A stretch of DNA of 64,000 nt from Anthostomella pinea (GCA_963556695.1 CAUWAG010000020.1:372001-436000); one strand, 5' to 3'; positions 12,184-24,861 are shown, numbered from the stretch's first letter. The notes: a model not told the origin generated them from the sequence alone. Numbers and translations are program-made.

Positions 12184-13848
12184 TCACTCCTGCACAATCA
12201 ACCTCCCCTCCAGCCACTTCGTGAACCGCACGATCGGAGCATCAACAGCCCTCCAGAAAATATCCGCCACCCAGATCACAATCGGGATGTTGATCACGGC
12301 GGCCAATGCGGCGCCATTATTGAACATCCCAGGCTCGGTGCCCGTCAGGGAGAATGCCCACTGCTGGACGGCGTACCCTAAGGTGTGGATCGCGAAGTTG
12401 TGGACCAGGTAGATGGCATAACTGATGTGGCCGAAATACTGGACGACGGGCGTGGTGAAGAAGCGCTGCCAGAGAGGCGACCGAGCTGTGCAGAATACAA
12501 ACAGGATGGAACCCCAGGCTTGCCACCACCGGTATTTCTCGTCGAACCACTCTGGTATGTATAACCCCAAGGTCATGTACCCGGGCGTTGCATCACAGCC
12601 CGAATCGGGCGCCGACATCAGGTAGAGTGCCAAAACGCCTGTAAGTGTCCAAGCTCCTGTCATCACCTTGCTGCCGAGCTGTGACCATGAGCCTGAAACG
12701 TTCTTCTTCATTTGCTCCTCGTCAACCGGTAGGAAGGCACCCCGGTGCGTCGTGCTACTAGGGGCGGGCTCGAAGACGCCGCGGATGAGATCAAGCTCGG
12801 CGAAAATCACCCCGGCAAAGAAAAGCACCATGCCCCAGTGGTTATATCTCAAGGCGAACCAGGCCAGGAGCGCTACGACGAAGAATCGGGCGCCCGTCCG
12901 CAGCCGCGAAGTGCCGAATAACGTCAAGAACAAGACCATGGAACAGCGGAATTCCAGCGGGATAGTCCAAAGATGAACGTCGTATGGGAAGCGGTCATTG
13001 CCGAAAACCTGCACGAACTCGAACCAGTCCCAACCCCAGGACTTGAGCTGGAGCCAGGTCGTCGGCTCCAGGTCGACGCCATGCGGTTCCATCACGTTGC
13101 GCATGAATTCCGGGTCCCCGGCAAACTCACGCGTGCCCTCGTACGCGCCCAGCCTCACCAACGCCAGGATCGTCAGGGTTGAGACCGTCGGCGGCAGGTA
13201 CAGCCGGAAGGCCCTCCGGAACGTGAACGACGCCATGGTCTGCGACAGTCCGTCCCACGCGCGCCCGCGGATCTGCTTCATGGGCTTCAGGGACAACGCG
13301 TACCCGGAAACAACAAAGAAGACACAGACCATGGTCGGTCCAGCGTATAGCAGGCGAACGAAAGGCAACCTCCAGAAGTCGTAGTTCGCATGGTCCTGGC
13401 CCCAGCCCGTTGCTATCTGATACGCGCCGTAGAAATAGTGACAATGGCAAACGAACAGCGCCGCGAGCCCACGCATGCCGTCGAGGTAGGCGGTGGGGCC
13501 CGGTTTCCTTGGGATTCGGTCGGACGAGAGGGGTGTTCGCTGGAAGAGGCGATGCGTGAAGCTCGGGAGCAGGAAGATCAGCGCCCGCCAGAGAAAGGAC
13601 GTCCAAGCCGGCAATGGCGGCGTCGGGACGTCGCTGATGTTGAATCGAAAAGAGGATGCCCACTCCTTGACTCTCAGCGATGACTTTGCAGCTGGGCGTG
13701 ACCAAGCCGAGAAGATGTTGCTGCGGTATGGCGGCACGTGGTTGCTGCTGCTGCTGCTGCTACCCTCGCTCTCAACGTCAGAGAAGCCGTGCTCCTCTAT
13801 GAGGGCCATCTTCTCCTCGTAGGAGAGCGATGCTCGATGGTCGTACAT
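12184..13848 (-). CDS. Acyltransferase 3 family membrane protein
   Basis: A single-exon gene of 554 aa. The soluble N-terminal part (about 110 aa) contains a run of six serines encoded by an AGC-type repeat. It is followed by an acyltransferase-3 (OafA/YrhL-like) domain beginning at GPTAYLDGMRGLAALFVCHCHYFYG, where the Arg of RGLAAL and a nearby His match the family's conserved N-terminal motif. About ten hydrophobic segments follow, including LFFAGVIFAELDL and the C-terminal YFGHISYAIYLVHNFAIHTLGY motif typical of the family. Members move acyl groups, often acetyl, onto extracytoplasmic sugars or small molecules; fungal relatives occur both alone and in secondary-metabolite clusters. The substrate is unknown, and no biosynthetic partner is adjacent here. 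Confidence 0.88.
   Translation of the reverse strand: MYDHRASLSYEEKMALIEEHGFSDVESEGSSSSSSNHVPPYRSNIFSAWSRPAAKSSLRVKEWASSFRFNISDVPTPPLPAWTSFLWRALIFLLPSFTHRLFQRTPLSSDRIPRKPGPTAYLDGMRGLAALFVCHCHYFYGAYQIATGWGQDHANYDFWRLPFVRLLYAGPTMVCVFFVVSGYALSLKPMKQIRGRAWDGLSQTMASFTFRRAFRLYLPPTVSTLTILALVRLGAYEGTREFAGDPEFMRNVMEPHGVDLEPTTWLQLKSWGWDWFEFVQVFGNDRFPYDVHLWTIPLEFRCSMVLFLTLFGTSRLRTGARFFVVALLAWFALRYNHWGMVLFFAGVIFAELDLIRGVFEPAPSSTTHRGAFLPVDEEQMKKNVSGSWSQLGSKVMTGAWTLTGVLALYLMSAPDSGCDATPGYMTLGLYIPEWFDEKYRWWQAWGSILFVFCTARSPLWQRFFTTPVVQYFGHISYAIYLVHNFAIHTLGYAVQQWAFSLTGTEPGMFNNGAALAAVINIPIVIWVADIFWRAVDAPIVRFTKWLEGRLIVQE
13738..13765. repeat. Trinucleotide (CTG/GCT) repeat inside the acyltransferase gene
   Basis: A short GCT/CTG run, read on the minus strand as AGC codons, encodes the polyserine stretch near the protein's N-terminus. 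It is a likely length-variable site. Confidence 0.8.
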
Positions 13849-16800
13849 TGTCCGGCAATGTCAGCAAAATAGAGGTAAGAGATAGAGTAAGTGATGACGG
13901 TAATGAGTGTATAATACTGGTCCTTGAGACTTCGATGAGGGTTAGTCGCCATCTAGTCTACGAGGACAGATATCGGAAAACAGAACAGCTGGGCAAGGGC
14001 ACCAAGGGATAGTTGCTTCGATCAACTTGGAAAGACAAATCGAAGGAAGCGGTGGAATGATCCATTCGAGTGTGCCCTGTCACCCTCGCGGAACCTTTTC
14101 GCCCCAGGCCAGCGCGGCACACCTGACAGGTCACAGCGTGGGATGGCAGCTATGTAGGGATGATGCCATGACGATCGTCACATACCAAGACCCCCTATTC
14201 CCATATACAGTGGGCCAGGCCATCCTGTCTCATGCCTGTCGGGCGCCTTTCACAATAAGTGAGACAGCCCCGTACTGTATCGTATCAGCCCATGACTACT
14301 ACCATGATCACACTGAAGCATTCGACACTTCGTCAGGGCATTGGAGCGACGGCAAGTGGACGAAATCAAGGAAAGAAAAGACCACTAGACTGTGCGTCTA
14401 CTGCTAATCTATGTGGATCCAGATTTGCGACCCTGAATCTTGATTGCGATTTGCGTGGTTAAAGTGTGAAGATTAAGGTTCGCGGGCAACATTAGGTGAA
14501 GTCTCATTGCTTTCTTGCCGGCCCTTCTGCCCCCCGCAGGTGTATGAGCTTGGTTCCGGGGGTAGCCTCCTGTATTAACAGTAAGGTATTATTAGTATAC
14601 TACGGCGCAGGCAGGATGTTCCGCGAGTCCAGGATCAACATCCCTCTGACCCGCTCGCCTCCAGCTGGACGTGAATGCGCGGTAGGATCCATTGACTTAA
14701 TAGAGGCTCTTCAATGTGACGTCACAGAGACCAGTGTCCACAGCCGCCCGGGCGTGCGAGGGTCGTCGTCCAGAAGCCGTCTCAGATGCTGCATTGGTTC
14801 TGGGTACGACGACCTACAATGGGCACAGGCGGGAGACCAGTGCAGCAATGCAGTCGGATTATGCATGCCATTGACGTTTCGGATCTGGACCTGTTGAGGA
14901 AGGTTGGAAAGGCATACATGATACTGCGGAGTTAGGCAAAAGAAAAAGAGGTGCTAATACTGGATCCCCAGAAGCCCTCATGGGGTAGGGGTAGTACTGT
15001 AGTAGTAGCGCGGGTCAACCGGCGGGATGATCGTCGCGGCTCACGTGCCGCCCGGTGTATCAGATTGGTGAGATCCGCGTCTTCGACCACTCAATGATAC
15101 GCCCAACGAGCCAGACCGCCAACCTGAGGCTGCGATAGTATGATTGCAGGTGGCAAGTTGTGGTCCACAACCATATATATTCATACGGACCCCCTCGGCC
15201 TACTAGTGTCCCGCATTTGTAGAGTCTTGGCAAGAGGGCTGTGCCGACTTTTGGCTTTGTTGTCTCTTGTGACGGATTCGTCAGACTCGACAGGGAACAC
15301 CCCCAATGGGTTGTCAGAGTCCAGTCCAGGACAGAAAGGCAATGAATTGTCGGCAATGTCAAAACCCACGAGGAATCACTGCATGCCTTGTGTCCTTCGT
15401 CCTGGTTGTGGGCACCCCTTCTCCTCGTTTAGGACTGAAGGATGGTTTGCGTGGGTCGTGCTAGATTCGTGGGTTCGATTTGGCTGATCGCAATTTCCTA
15501 CACCCTGCCGCATCAGTGCTCGACATCGGAATGAATCGACCAGCCCATCCAACGCGCTGCAGGCTGCTTGGGTCGTCCATTCAGCCCATTGCCCATAAGT
15601 CGAATGTTCACGAGACGGGTGCTAATATCACGAAAGTACCAATGAACAGCGTGCATCGGGCATCGGGCGTACAGTATACCCCCTGAAATAATGTTGCCTG
15701 CTGACGAGCAAGATACTTGCAAGCATACTGTTAGCAATACTTCAGGGGTTTCGATAGCCTCGTTTATAGAGGTTACAAGTAAAAACTAACGAGCATTAGC
15801 TCTAAGGAAAACAGCTACTTTTTACAAGCCGTAGCGAACCCTTATATTTATACTAGGAAGGTGCAAGTATAAAACTGTTAGTGTAAATTGAAAGATTATG
15901 GAGACCTGGCTGCGACGTTTTAAATGCCTGATATGTATTCGCTCGGACGTGATTTAAAATTATTTCAGGGATTATACTGTACGATGTTGACTATTCACGG
16001 ATCGTCTCTACTAGGATCGGATACCCCGTGTCACGTCGCAAAATGAACGTCGCCGTCAAACCTGGGGTGTCGACGTGCGATCTGGAACATGAGAGAGCGC
16101 GCAAGATGTCACACCTGGTCAGACCGACGAGCATGTGGGCCCAAGGCGCATCCTGATCCCAGAACGTCGACCGAGACAGCCCAAAAAGGTAATCCTAAAT
16201 TATCAACGGGCCCGTAAACGGCTTCTTACCCTCCCGTCGCTCCGTTCTCAGTGTGGACTGGGTTTTTTAATTACTCACCAGCTAGAACCGTCGACCCAGA
16301 ACCGGCCACCCGGGACCGCCGACACCGAACAGAGCGAGTTCAGTCGGGCGGCACGCAACAAACGAGCGTCGGCGGCGGCGAAAAGCAGGTAAAATATCTA
16401 TAACAGGAATCAGCGGGTGCCTCGAAGGAACGTGAACAGGGGAGAAGATTGCGACGAACTAGGCTGGCGCGCCTGACGGAGCAACACGGTACGCTCACGA
16501 GCGACAAAGCCGACACGAACGGCGTGACATGAGAAGGAGCAACGGAAATGGAAATGTATTCGTGGCGAAGGCTTATCCAACTGGAAGGTGAAGCTTTTCG
16601 CTGCGGCTGTGTCTCGATCCCATCACTTTCAAACGCCCGACTTGAGCTCGCCATCGACTGAGATATGGCACCAGTCTGAGAACAAAACCAGCGCCAGTTA
16701 TTTTCAGCTCAGCCTCACGCGCAAAGCTCCCGTGCCTCACCTGAAAGATGGTGTTTCGCACATATCCCCAGAGGCCAATCATCAGCAGCGTTGTCGGTTG

Positions 16801-18585
16801 TTGCTGGAAGGTGGCTTGGACTGACTCGCACCGCAACAGGAGCACTACAACACCTCTAACCGAGGTGGTGTCAACCTGGCTCTTCTTGGGAGAGTCTCGT
16901 TTGGGAATGGCACTAATATTCGTGCTAGGATGTTGGGCCAGCGTATAGCCTTTCGACTGCGCAAGCGAGCGTGCGAGGTTCAGGACGTCTCGACAGAGTT
17001 CGTACCAATGCACCAATCGCATCGTAGAGTAGTGAGCCCTGGACAACCTGCGCCTTCCAACCCCCAACCCAAGATAAGGATCGAGGAGGAACCGTTGACC
17101 GTGCCTAGTTAGAGCAGGGAAGGATGGCGATTCGCTTTGCTTCAGCAGCGCGTGTGTGCCCCGTAGGGGACTCTCCCCACTCAAGAGATACTGTCTGGCC
17201 TGGGGCAGCTTTGTTTGCTGAACTGGACGATTGGTGATGTCCTGGTTCATCAAAGTGCAGTCCATCCATGTCGCCGTTGATAAGAGCTTGGTCTACCGCA
17301 TGAACCAACCTACGAAAAGGATGAACGCACTCAAACGCCATGAACTGACATGGCAAATCCGCGCGGTCTCGAGTATTATTGTTCCTATGTCGTTCCGCTA
17401 CGAACCTCCTCGATGACGACTCCGTAATTGCGACATCAGGCTTCTGGCTTTGTCGTGGCTCCCGTACGTGGTGCCCTTGTGCCCCGTCGCCAACTTCTAG
17501 GTGCGTCTGTCGTGGAACGGACTGTCATTATGTCGTGTAGTTCAGTGATTGGCGATGTTCGCACCTTGTCGTCGTGCAAGCTGTTGGCAACGTCACTGCA
17601 GTCAGGACATAGTGGAAATAGGCGGAGTTAGGAGGGAGAGACTCACATCAGTGGTAATAAACTCGACGGGAGTCTCCACGCCAAGTGTTGAGCAGCGGAG
17701 TATGCTGTCGTCAGAAACTGTTAGGCGTTAGGTCTTACAGAGCTGGTGTTATGAGGATTTGTGAGTTACCCGCGGCCGGTCCTGCATTAGATCAACCTAT
17801 CGGGTCCCAACGAGACCCCGACTCGTGATAAGCACTCTATCATGACAAGAGAACAGCCGCCGCGGCGAATCAGGGCAAGCCAAGAACCACGTCGCCGGTC
17901 TCATCGACGCGAATGGACGCTGTCAGAACTCTAATCGCAACATCGACGCAAGACGGCCATCACTTGTTCGCCTCATTAGACGTCGGTTCGTCTCTTCCGT
18001 CGTTTGAGTTGTGCGCACCGGTATGCCTGAAAGTGCATGACGAGTTCGGTCCAAATCGCCGTTGAGGCCTGCTGAGATTGCCGAATAATGTCTTCGTGGT
18101 GCCGGCATTCAGTGGGCCTTGCATCGGCGCACCTTCCGATCATGCCACCGATGAGCTATGCTTATCAAATTGCCACCCACAAGCAGAAATGTACCGATGC
18201 CATGTATCGTTGCTCAAGCACAAGTACGAACAGTAAGCTTGGAAAGTGCGCTGCGTATTGGATTCTGGAAGTTTCTTATCCGCGTGCCAATTCGTCTACC
18301 TTATCACCGACAGCAGAGGGTGGATCTCAGGTTCGCAACACTGCGATATTCCGGCTTTGGACGGCGGTGAGGCTAGGCGATAGGAGTATTCGAAAATTGG
18401 ACCATCCCAGGTTCCGCCCGAGTAATGGAGTCCACAACACGTCATGGGATGATGCCGACCTTGCCCCGCGGGGGAGCCATAAAAGATATGTGCCCGCCGT
18501 CATCGTGGTGTTGGTTCTCTAGCCTTCACATATTGCACACTCACACAGTCACGACTACCATCAGATCAGTATATCCAAATCTCTC
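13849..18585. other. 4.7-kb intergenic region carrying a MITE
   Basis: Apart from the MITE at 15672-15979 I find no supported gene. The longest frame (minus, 16573-17265, 230 codons) has no recognised domain. The last 110 bp before the dehydrogenase include a CATAAAAG motif near 18480 that could serve as its TATA element. Confidence 0.55.
15672..15979. mobile_element. 308-bp MITE, Tc1/mariner-like, TA target duplication
   Basis: The left end reads CAGTATACCCCCTGAAATAA. The right end, reverse complemented, reads CAGTATAATCCCTGAAATAA: 20-bp terminal inverted repeats with two mismatches. Both ends are flanked by TA (15670-15671 and 15980-15981), the target duplication of Tc1/mariner/pogo (Fot1-type) transposases. 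The interior is AT-rich and has no coding capacity, so this is a non-autonomous element. An internal diverged copy of part of the terminal repeat (TTCAGGGG, about 15741-15748, inverted relative to the left end) suggests rearrangement inside the element. Confidence 0.85.
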
Positions 18586-19808
18586 ATGATGGCCTCCCCA
18601 AAGTTCGAAGGATGGCTGGGCAAGAGCCCCGAGTCTGTCAAGGGAAAGATGGAGTGGGGTTCTTTTGAGCCCAAGAAGTGGACTGAAGATGATGTCGACA
18701 TCGAGATTTCGCACTGCGGAATCTGCGGATCCGACCTTCACACGTTGAAGTCGGGATGGGGAGAGACGCCGTACCGTATGGATGTCCCTCTCGATGATAC
18801 CCCAGCCCGTTGAACCCCTCCAAAGGCGGACACATGCTGATCATAGGTAGCCTGCTGTGTTGGACACGAGATTGTGGGCAAGGCCGTCCGGGTCGGCAAC
18901 AACGTCAAGAACGTGAAAGTAGGTGACCGAGTCGGCGTTGGTGCTCAGTCTCGCACTTGTCAGCAGTCCGACTGCCCCGAGTGCAGTACTGGCAACGACA
19001 CATACTGCGCCCGTAACATGGTCAACACCTATGCGTCGTTTTACCCCAACGATGAGGGCAAGTCGATGGGTGGTTACGCCGACTACAACCGGTCGAACCA
19101 GCAGTTCGTCTTCAAGATCCCAGAGGGCCTGGACTCGGCTGATGCCGCCCCCATGATGTGCGGTGGTATTACCGTCTACTCGCCACTAAGACAGAATGGT
19201 TGCGGCCCCGGAAAGACAGTCGGCATTGTTGGTGTTGGCGGCCTTGGGCACTTTGCGGTCCTGTTCGCCAAAGCCCTGGGTGCTGACAAGGTTGTCGGTA
19301 TCTCGAGGAAAGCCGACAAGAAAGACGACGTGCTGAAGCTTGGTGCTGACCAGTACATCGCCACGGACGAGGACAAGGACTGGGAGAAGAAGAACGCAAG
19401 GACCTTGGATCTTATCATCTCCACCGTGTCGAGCGCCAAGATGCCATTGACTGGTTACCTCGGTCTGCTGAAGACTAGGGGTACGCTCATCCAGGTTGGG
19501 TAAGTGTCGGCGCCAAACATTGCGACACGAAATGGTACTGACTTGAGAAACGCAGAGCCCCCGATGGCGGCGAATTGCCTCCCGTCAATGCTTTTACGCT
19601 CATTGCGAACGGTGTCAAGATCGGCGGCAGTGCTACTGGCGCGCCGTGGGAAATCGAGGAGATGCTCAAACTGGCTGCGGATAAGAAGATCAAGCCATGG
19701 ATTCAGGAGAGACCGATGAAGGATGCGAACAAAGCTATCGTCGACATGGACGCGGGCAAGGCTAGATATAGATACGTTCTCGTCAACGAGAACTATGGCA
19801 AGCACTAA
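18586..19808 (+). CDS. Zinc-dependent NADP alcohol dehydrogenase, ADH6/cinnamyl-type
   Basis: Three exons (18586-18775, 18851-19499, 19556-19808; GT-AG introns of 75 and 56 nt) give 363 aa. The catalytic zinc site is GICGSDLHT (Cys44 in HCGICGSD), GHE (His69-Glu70) and the cysteine of MMCGGIT. Four cysteines in RTCQQSDCPEC...TYC bind the structural zinc. The Rossmann fold shows GVGGLGHFAV, and the basic ISRK after the second strand favours NADPH over NADH. Such cytosolic medium-chain dehydrogenases reduce aromatic and branched aldehydes, including cinnamaldehydes and lignocellulose-derived aldehydes. The second Met, at codon 2, is an equally possible start. Confidence 0.93.
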
Positions 19809-20078
19809 TCCTGCTGCCATTGAAGCAAAAGATGCTGTACATATGTAGCAGTATATATAGTAGACGAATAGACAAGACTCAGATTGATGTGAGCAGCAGA
19901 ATGAAAATGCATGTGAGGTGCCATGCGTTGAGTTGGATGAGAAAGGCCAGCTGGGAAGCAGGTGGCAATCAGCTGGTAGTCGGAAGAGCAAAAGGCGGCC
20001 AGCGGTGCGGAATACGGGATGGTGGTGTCCTTCACCGCCTGCTCAATCGGTTCCGCATCTGCAGCTTTCTGCCGTCCT

Positions 20079-20087
20079 AAAAATTTC
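20079..20087 (+). promoter_or_regulatory. Possible RRPE-like element upstream of RPF2
   Basis: AAAAATTTC, about 140 nt upstream of the RPF2 start, resembles the rRNA-processing element (AAAAATTTT) found before ribosome-biogenesis genes in yeasts. One short AT-rich match is weak evidence. Confidence 0.25.
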
Positions 20088-20221
20088 GAGGACCCCTCCA
20101 AACTTTCGCGTATCGAGCTGCTCCCATTGCCAGCAGCATTCAGCCAGAGCTACCACCGCCTTTAATACCGCCATTTGGCCACTGTCGCATTCAATCAGCA
20201 GCAGAATCTCACACCGCGACA

Positions 20222-21613
20222 ATGCTGAGACAAATGTACGTATACTATTATCTGGTTGCTAATCATTCTTTGGCATTTGTACAACAACTGACGAAAGCGC
20301 CGCAGACAACCCAAGAACGCTCGGTCGAAACGAGCTCTCGAGAAGAAGGCGCCTAAAGTTGTCGAGAACCCCAAGACCGCCCTGTTCCTGTATGCCGTTC
20401 CTTTCTCCGCCTATGCGCGTCTTCCGGCTGGTCAAACGGAGGAACTGACCATAGTTCTAGGCGTGGGACGTCGGCAAGCCAGATCGTGCAGGATGCGCTG
20501 ACGGACCTGCATACGCTCCGAACGCCCTTGAGCAAAAAGTTCACCAAGAAGAACGATGTCAAGCCGTTCGAGGATGCCGCTTCCTTGGAGGTATGCAATT
20601 CAGACGCCAATGTCTGTGGGAACTACAGGAACTGACGGGACTATTGCAGTTTTTCAGTGATAAGAACGATGCCTCAATACTTGTATTCGGTTCGAGCACG
20701 AAGAAACGACCACACACCCTGACATTCGCGCGGACCTACGCCAAAAAGATACTAGACATGCTCGAGTTGAGCCTCGACCCGGAAAGCTTTAGACGGGTGT
20801 CGCAATTCAAAGGGCGCAAGTTCGCGGTCGGCTTGAGACCCATGATGGTGTTCTCTGGCACGCCCTTCGAATCTCCTATCAGCAATGAATACACGATGTT
20901 GAAGAGCATCTTCATAGATCTCTTCAAAGGAGATGCGACCAGCGACAAGATCGACGTTGAGGGTACGCGGAGTCCTCTGAGACGGGGGAAAGGAATCTTT
21001 GCTAACGGGTGTCGATCATGGCAGGTCTCCAGTATATCGTGAGCGTTGCCGCCGACGAGCCAGTGGGCGACGACGCCAAGCCTGTCGTCCATCTACGTAT
21101 ATACCTTCTTGAGACTAAGAGGTCCGGCCAAAAGGTGCCTAGAATCGAGCTTGAGGAGATGGGGCCGGTAAGCTTCTGCTGTTTCATTCTACACCACAAC
21201 CCCCCAAACCAACAATTGCCGTGTCAAAGATCGACGCTCTATTGAAGCTCGTGGACTAATACACTCCTGCTGCAATCTCTCATCCCCACCCATCGTCGAA
21301 TGTCTTGGGTTGTATTGGTAGCTGACCTTTGATTCTGCAGAGAATGGATTTCCGAGTTGGCCGCAGCCAGCAGCCCGACGAGGGAGTCTGGAAGGAAGCT
21401 TTGAAGACTCCCAAGGCGGGTGTGGAGAAGACGAAGAAGAATGTGTCGACGGATATCATGGGTGACAAGATGGGCAAGATTCACTTGGGCAGACAGGATC
21501 TGAGTGAGCTGCAAACGAGAAAGATGAAGGGACTGAAGCGGAATCGGGCCATGGAAGGAGACGAACAGGATGTGGTCGTCGATGACGATGCCCCGAAACG
21601 GCAGAAGAATTGA
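20222..21613 (+). CDS. RPF2: Ribosome biogenesis factor Rpf2 (Brix domain)
   Basis: Six exons (20222-20235, 20306-20389, 20461-20590, 20650-20962, 21025-21167, 21341-21613) encode 318 aa, close to the usual size of Rpf2. The N-terminus is basic (KPKNARSKRALEKKAPKVVENPKTALFLRG). The Brix domain covers roughly residues 30-235, with motifs such as DLHTLRTPLSKKF and LVFGSSTKKRPHTLTFAR. The C-terminus is lysine-rich with an acidic patch and a KRQKN end. In yeast Rpf2 pairs with Rrs1 in the nucleolus and brings the 5S RNP (5S rRNA, Rpl5, Rpl11) into pre-60S particles. The first exon is only 14 nt; it is supported by a consensus donor (GTACGT) and by conservation of the joined sequence. Confidence 0.95.
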
Positions 21614-24600
21614 TCGGTTAACGACTGCGCTATGGTTCTCATGGGATGGCGTTTGGCATTGCTGCTTCTCTGCTGTAGAGTATATCCTACCAAGTTAAGG
21701 AGTTGGGAGTCATCAGGTTCCGTCTCAACATACTCTGGCAATCTAATTCCCCGTCGATTGTCCTTTCCGACAGAATACTTCTTTTAAAACCTGAAGCAAA
21801 GAGTCGCTCTGTGTTAACATACCTCCCATCGTACATGTCTCCAATCCACCGAGTGTTTTGAGGGTTCTGTATACCTACAGTACGTAGGTATCAAGCTTCC
21901 ATGTTAAATGTAGTAGTATGAACGAGTGGTACGGCTGCGTTTAAAGAAGTACTCATACCCGTTGAAATGAACTTGTAAGTTGTCTCTGACAGACTCCTAC
22001 TGCCAAGTGTCTACACCCCTATTTCACATTCCTAATTGCAGTGTCCTTCGACGCAGTTGGACTTCGGGATTCCAGCCGGGTCGCCCCTCATTCAACGGCC
22101 GTTGCTCAAGCCTCCATCAACGGAGCAGCCACCGAGTGCGAACACTTTCCTCAACCACTCATCTTGTCTCGCCGCAACGTCATTAACTGTGCACCCTGAG
22201 CTGGCTCGCGAGTCCGAAAGGCTTCTCGCGCAAACGCCATTCAAGGTATCCAGTTCCAGAAAGCCATCATGAGGCGAATGAATCCTGGAAGCGTTGAGTA
22301 CCATCCGTTAACCGATGAGCATCAGCGATAAACACACAGTTGGGTCTTCATCGGAGCCAGTCCGGGGTCGCGCAATCCGCGCCTATGTGATAACTGCGAG
22401 ATGGGAATAGGAACTGGAGCAAGGGATCTGTATATAAGGTATACACGTGATATGACTTGAAGGAACCCTTTGACGGCTGTGGCTTCCCAATCCTATCAGC
22501 TAGCATGGCTCATATGACCTGGCATTGCGTGTTTGACCGCTCGGAGACTTTGCTCGGGTTGACGTTGGAATATAAGAATAGATTCTGTGAGGATGTATGC
22601 ATGTTTTGGTTCAGGCCTCCTACCCGCCGCGACACAAGGATAATGGTAAACCAGCAGCAATCACCCAGTCCGCCACTTGGAAATATCATTACCTGAAACA
22701 GAATCAACAGGTCATCCTGTTAATCTATCATGGGGATAGTAGCAAACTCAATCGACGGAGCCTAACTGGTAGTGGTAAGCTGTCAGCCTCGCTCCACGGT
22801 AGTCCGCTGTTAGTTCTAATATCTCGAGATCGGGCGAGATACTAACCCTCATTCATGCACTCATCTGACTCGCTAATTCCGTCAGCTGCCTTCTTCCGGG
22901 CTGGCGGCGTCAATCATTAAGTTTCAGCGGCGCAGCCGGAATGATCACCATGATTACGAGCCGCTGCGACCATGGCCATCCAATGGGTCCGTGTTGGGGT
23001 TGTCTTGCAGCGAGTATGCATTGCATATCATGCAATGAATAGACAGCCTGCAGTAGCTTAGAGGTTACAACACCGACCTTTGCGCAGAGTCGTTCGTGTT
23101 TGTCGTCAAACCTCCCCTCCAGCTTGGCGAATCATCAATCTCGTCTTGGTATTCACGTAGTTGAAGTATATAGTTGTGGAGTTTTACGAGGTCGAGGGAA
23201 AGGGGAAAAGGGGCAACTTCACGGCCAAGGACCGGGCTGCTAATATCCACACTCGCCACAGTAGATCCGACGACATCCGGCTGTCATACGAGTATCGATC
23301 TCCTGTCGTCGGAATAACCAGCATGCTGTCTCACGCGAGGAGGCTTTCCGGTGACACTGCAGTATAGTGCATGTGGCAATGGATTACGTTATGTAGCCGC
23401 CAATCAATTTCAAGATTCAGCCTCCGGAGCTCAACACAGGGGATCATTCTAGTCGGCGACCATCAAGGTGCCCTGCCCTTCTCGACAGCTATCCGGCCTC
23501 GGGTTTTGAACCCACGCAGGTCGCGCTGCACATGTTGGCTCCAGTATCCGTATAGGACGCGTACCGTAAGAGGTTGAGCATCTCGTCTGTTGAGGGAATT
23601 CAGCTGGTGCCTCTTGCGAATTTCGCTTTCGGGGTTTCTGGTTCTCTGTCCGTGGAGCCGGTTGTGACCCCTTCTGTCTCGGACAACTCATCAGTACACG
23701 CAAGCGAAGAAACATGTCGCTATGAGCTGGAATACCCCCTCGTGCCCCTGATCTAGATGATCTTCCCCGGCAATCGTAGGTGTACTCACGAGGTTGCAAT
23801 GTGCAAATGTTTCCCGATGGATGAATCACGACTGCAGAACCCCCTGCCATGGGACAATCATAATATCGACAGTTATTGCATGCGGTCGAAGCCCACTGCC
23901 CTGTTTTAAGTATTATGCACCCTGCATCGGTGGCTCGGCCGTCATCACCAACCAATTCTTCGATCAATTGCTCGGTAATCTGACGTGCGAATCTCGAAGA
24001 AGTGCACATCAATGATGGTGCTTGAAACCACGAACTGACGCTCCTTTTCTCATTATTACCGTGTACATGTATGTCGTGAGCCGCAGGTGGAGGAAGATAT
24101 ATAAGTACAGGTACCTACCTGACGCTTAGAAACGCCCCGGCTGAGAGCCGCCCTATGACCGCCTGCGACCGCCTACCTGCTAGGTGCCTTTAGCGCTACC
24201 CTTGAGCCGCCTTAGCTGACGTAGCGCCGACGCACTCAATCTGCGACCCGAGATGGGCATTAATTCACATTGACCCTCAATCCAGCACCACCTGCCACTG
24301 TACCAGGCAGCCCAGGGCTGCCAGGGACCTTGAAACACCAAAAATAATAAGCCGGACCCTTGGTTATTAGCCCATTCTCTCACTGGCGCTATTTCCGCTC
24401 CTCCGATGGCCGCTCTTTTCCCTATTCTCATCAGACATCACTAAACTCGTCCCATCTCAGTGTCGCCAATACGCCCGCAATCACTGCATCCTTACCCTAC
24501 CTACCTACCTACCTACCTACTCAGAGCAACGTCGCGGCGCTGCCGTGAGCATCGTCATCCAACAACTACAAGGACAAAACAGAGTGTCTGAGTCTGCGGG

Positions 24601-24861
24601 CTGCGGGCTGTCTAGACATTCCGAGATACCTGGGCGGGGCAATGCTGTAGGATCCAACCTAGTTCTTCTGCTTCATCCTCTCGTCCTTTGGGACCCGAAA
24701 CCTTGAAAGGCCTCTTCAATGCACCGCTACTCGTGCCAGGCCAGAGCGCGCAACTGTTTCCCTCACTGCCACCTACTTCTCGGCCGTGCTCCTCTGCTGC
24801 CCTAATCTCCTGTCGTCATCCTCCATCCTAGAACAGCCATCTGCCGTGAAAGCATGACAGG
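21614..24861. other. 3.2-kb intergenic region without a supported gene
   Basis: Short frames only. The longest (minus, 23449-24012) begins with a Cys-rich stretch but then becomes low-complexity and shows no family motif. From about 24390 to 24860 the plus strand is C/T-rich, as expected for the promoter and 5' leader of the DUF1765 gene. Confidence 0.55.
24496..24520. repeat. Microsatellite (CCTA)6
   Basis: Six perfect CCTA units in the leader or promoter of the DUF1765 gene. Confidence 0.95.

Noticed and set aside
23490..23530. Minus-strand GGGTTCAAAACCC, resembling a T arm
   Set aside because: No cloverleaf can be built around it; no D arm or acceptor stem.
23449..24012. 187-codon minus-strand frame with an early Cys-rich stretch
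   Set aside because: No signal peptide, no conserved spacing, and the second half is low-complexity.
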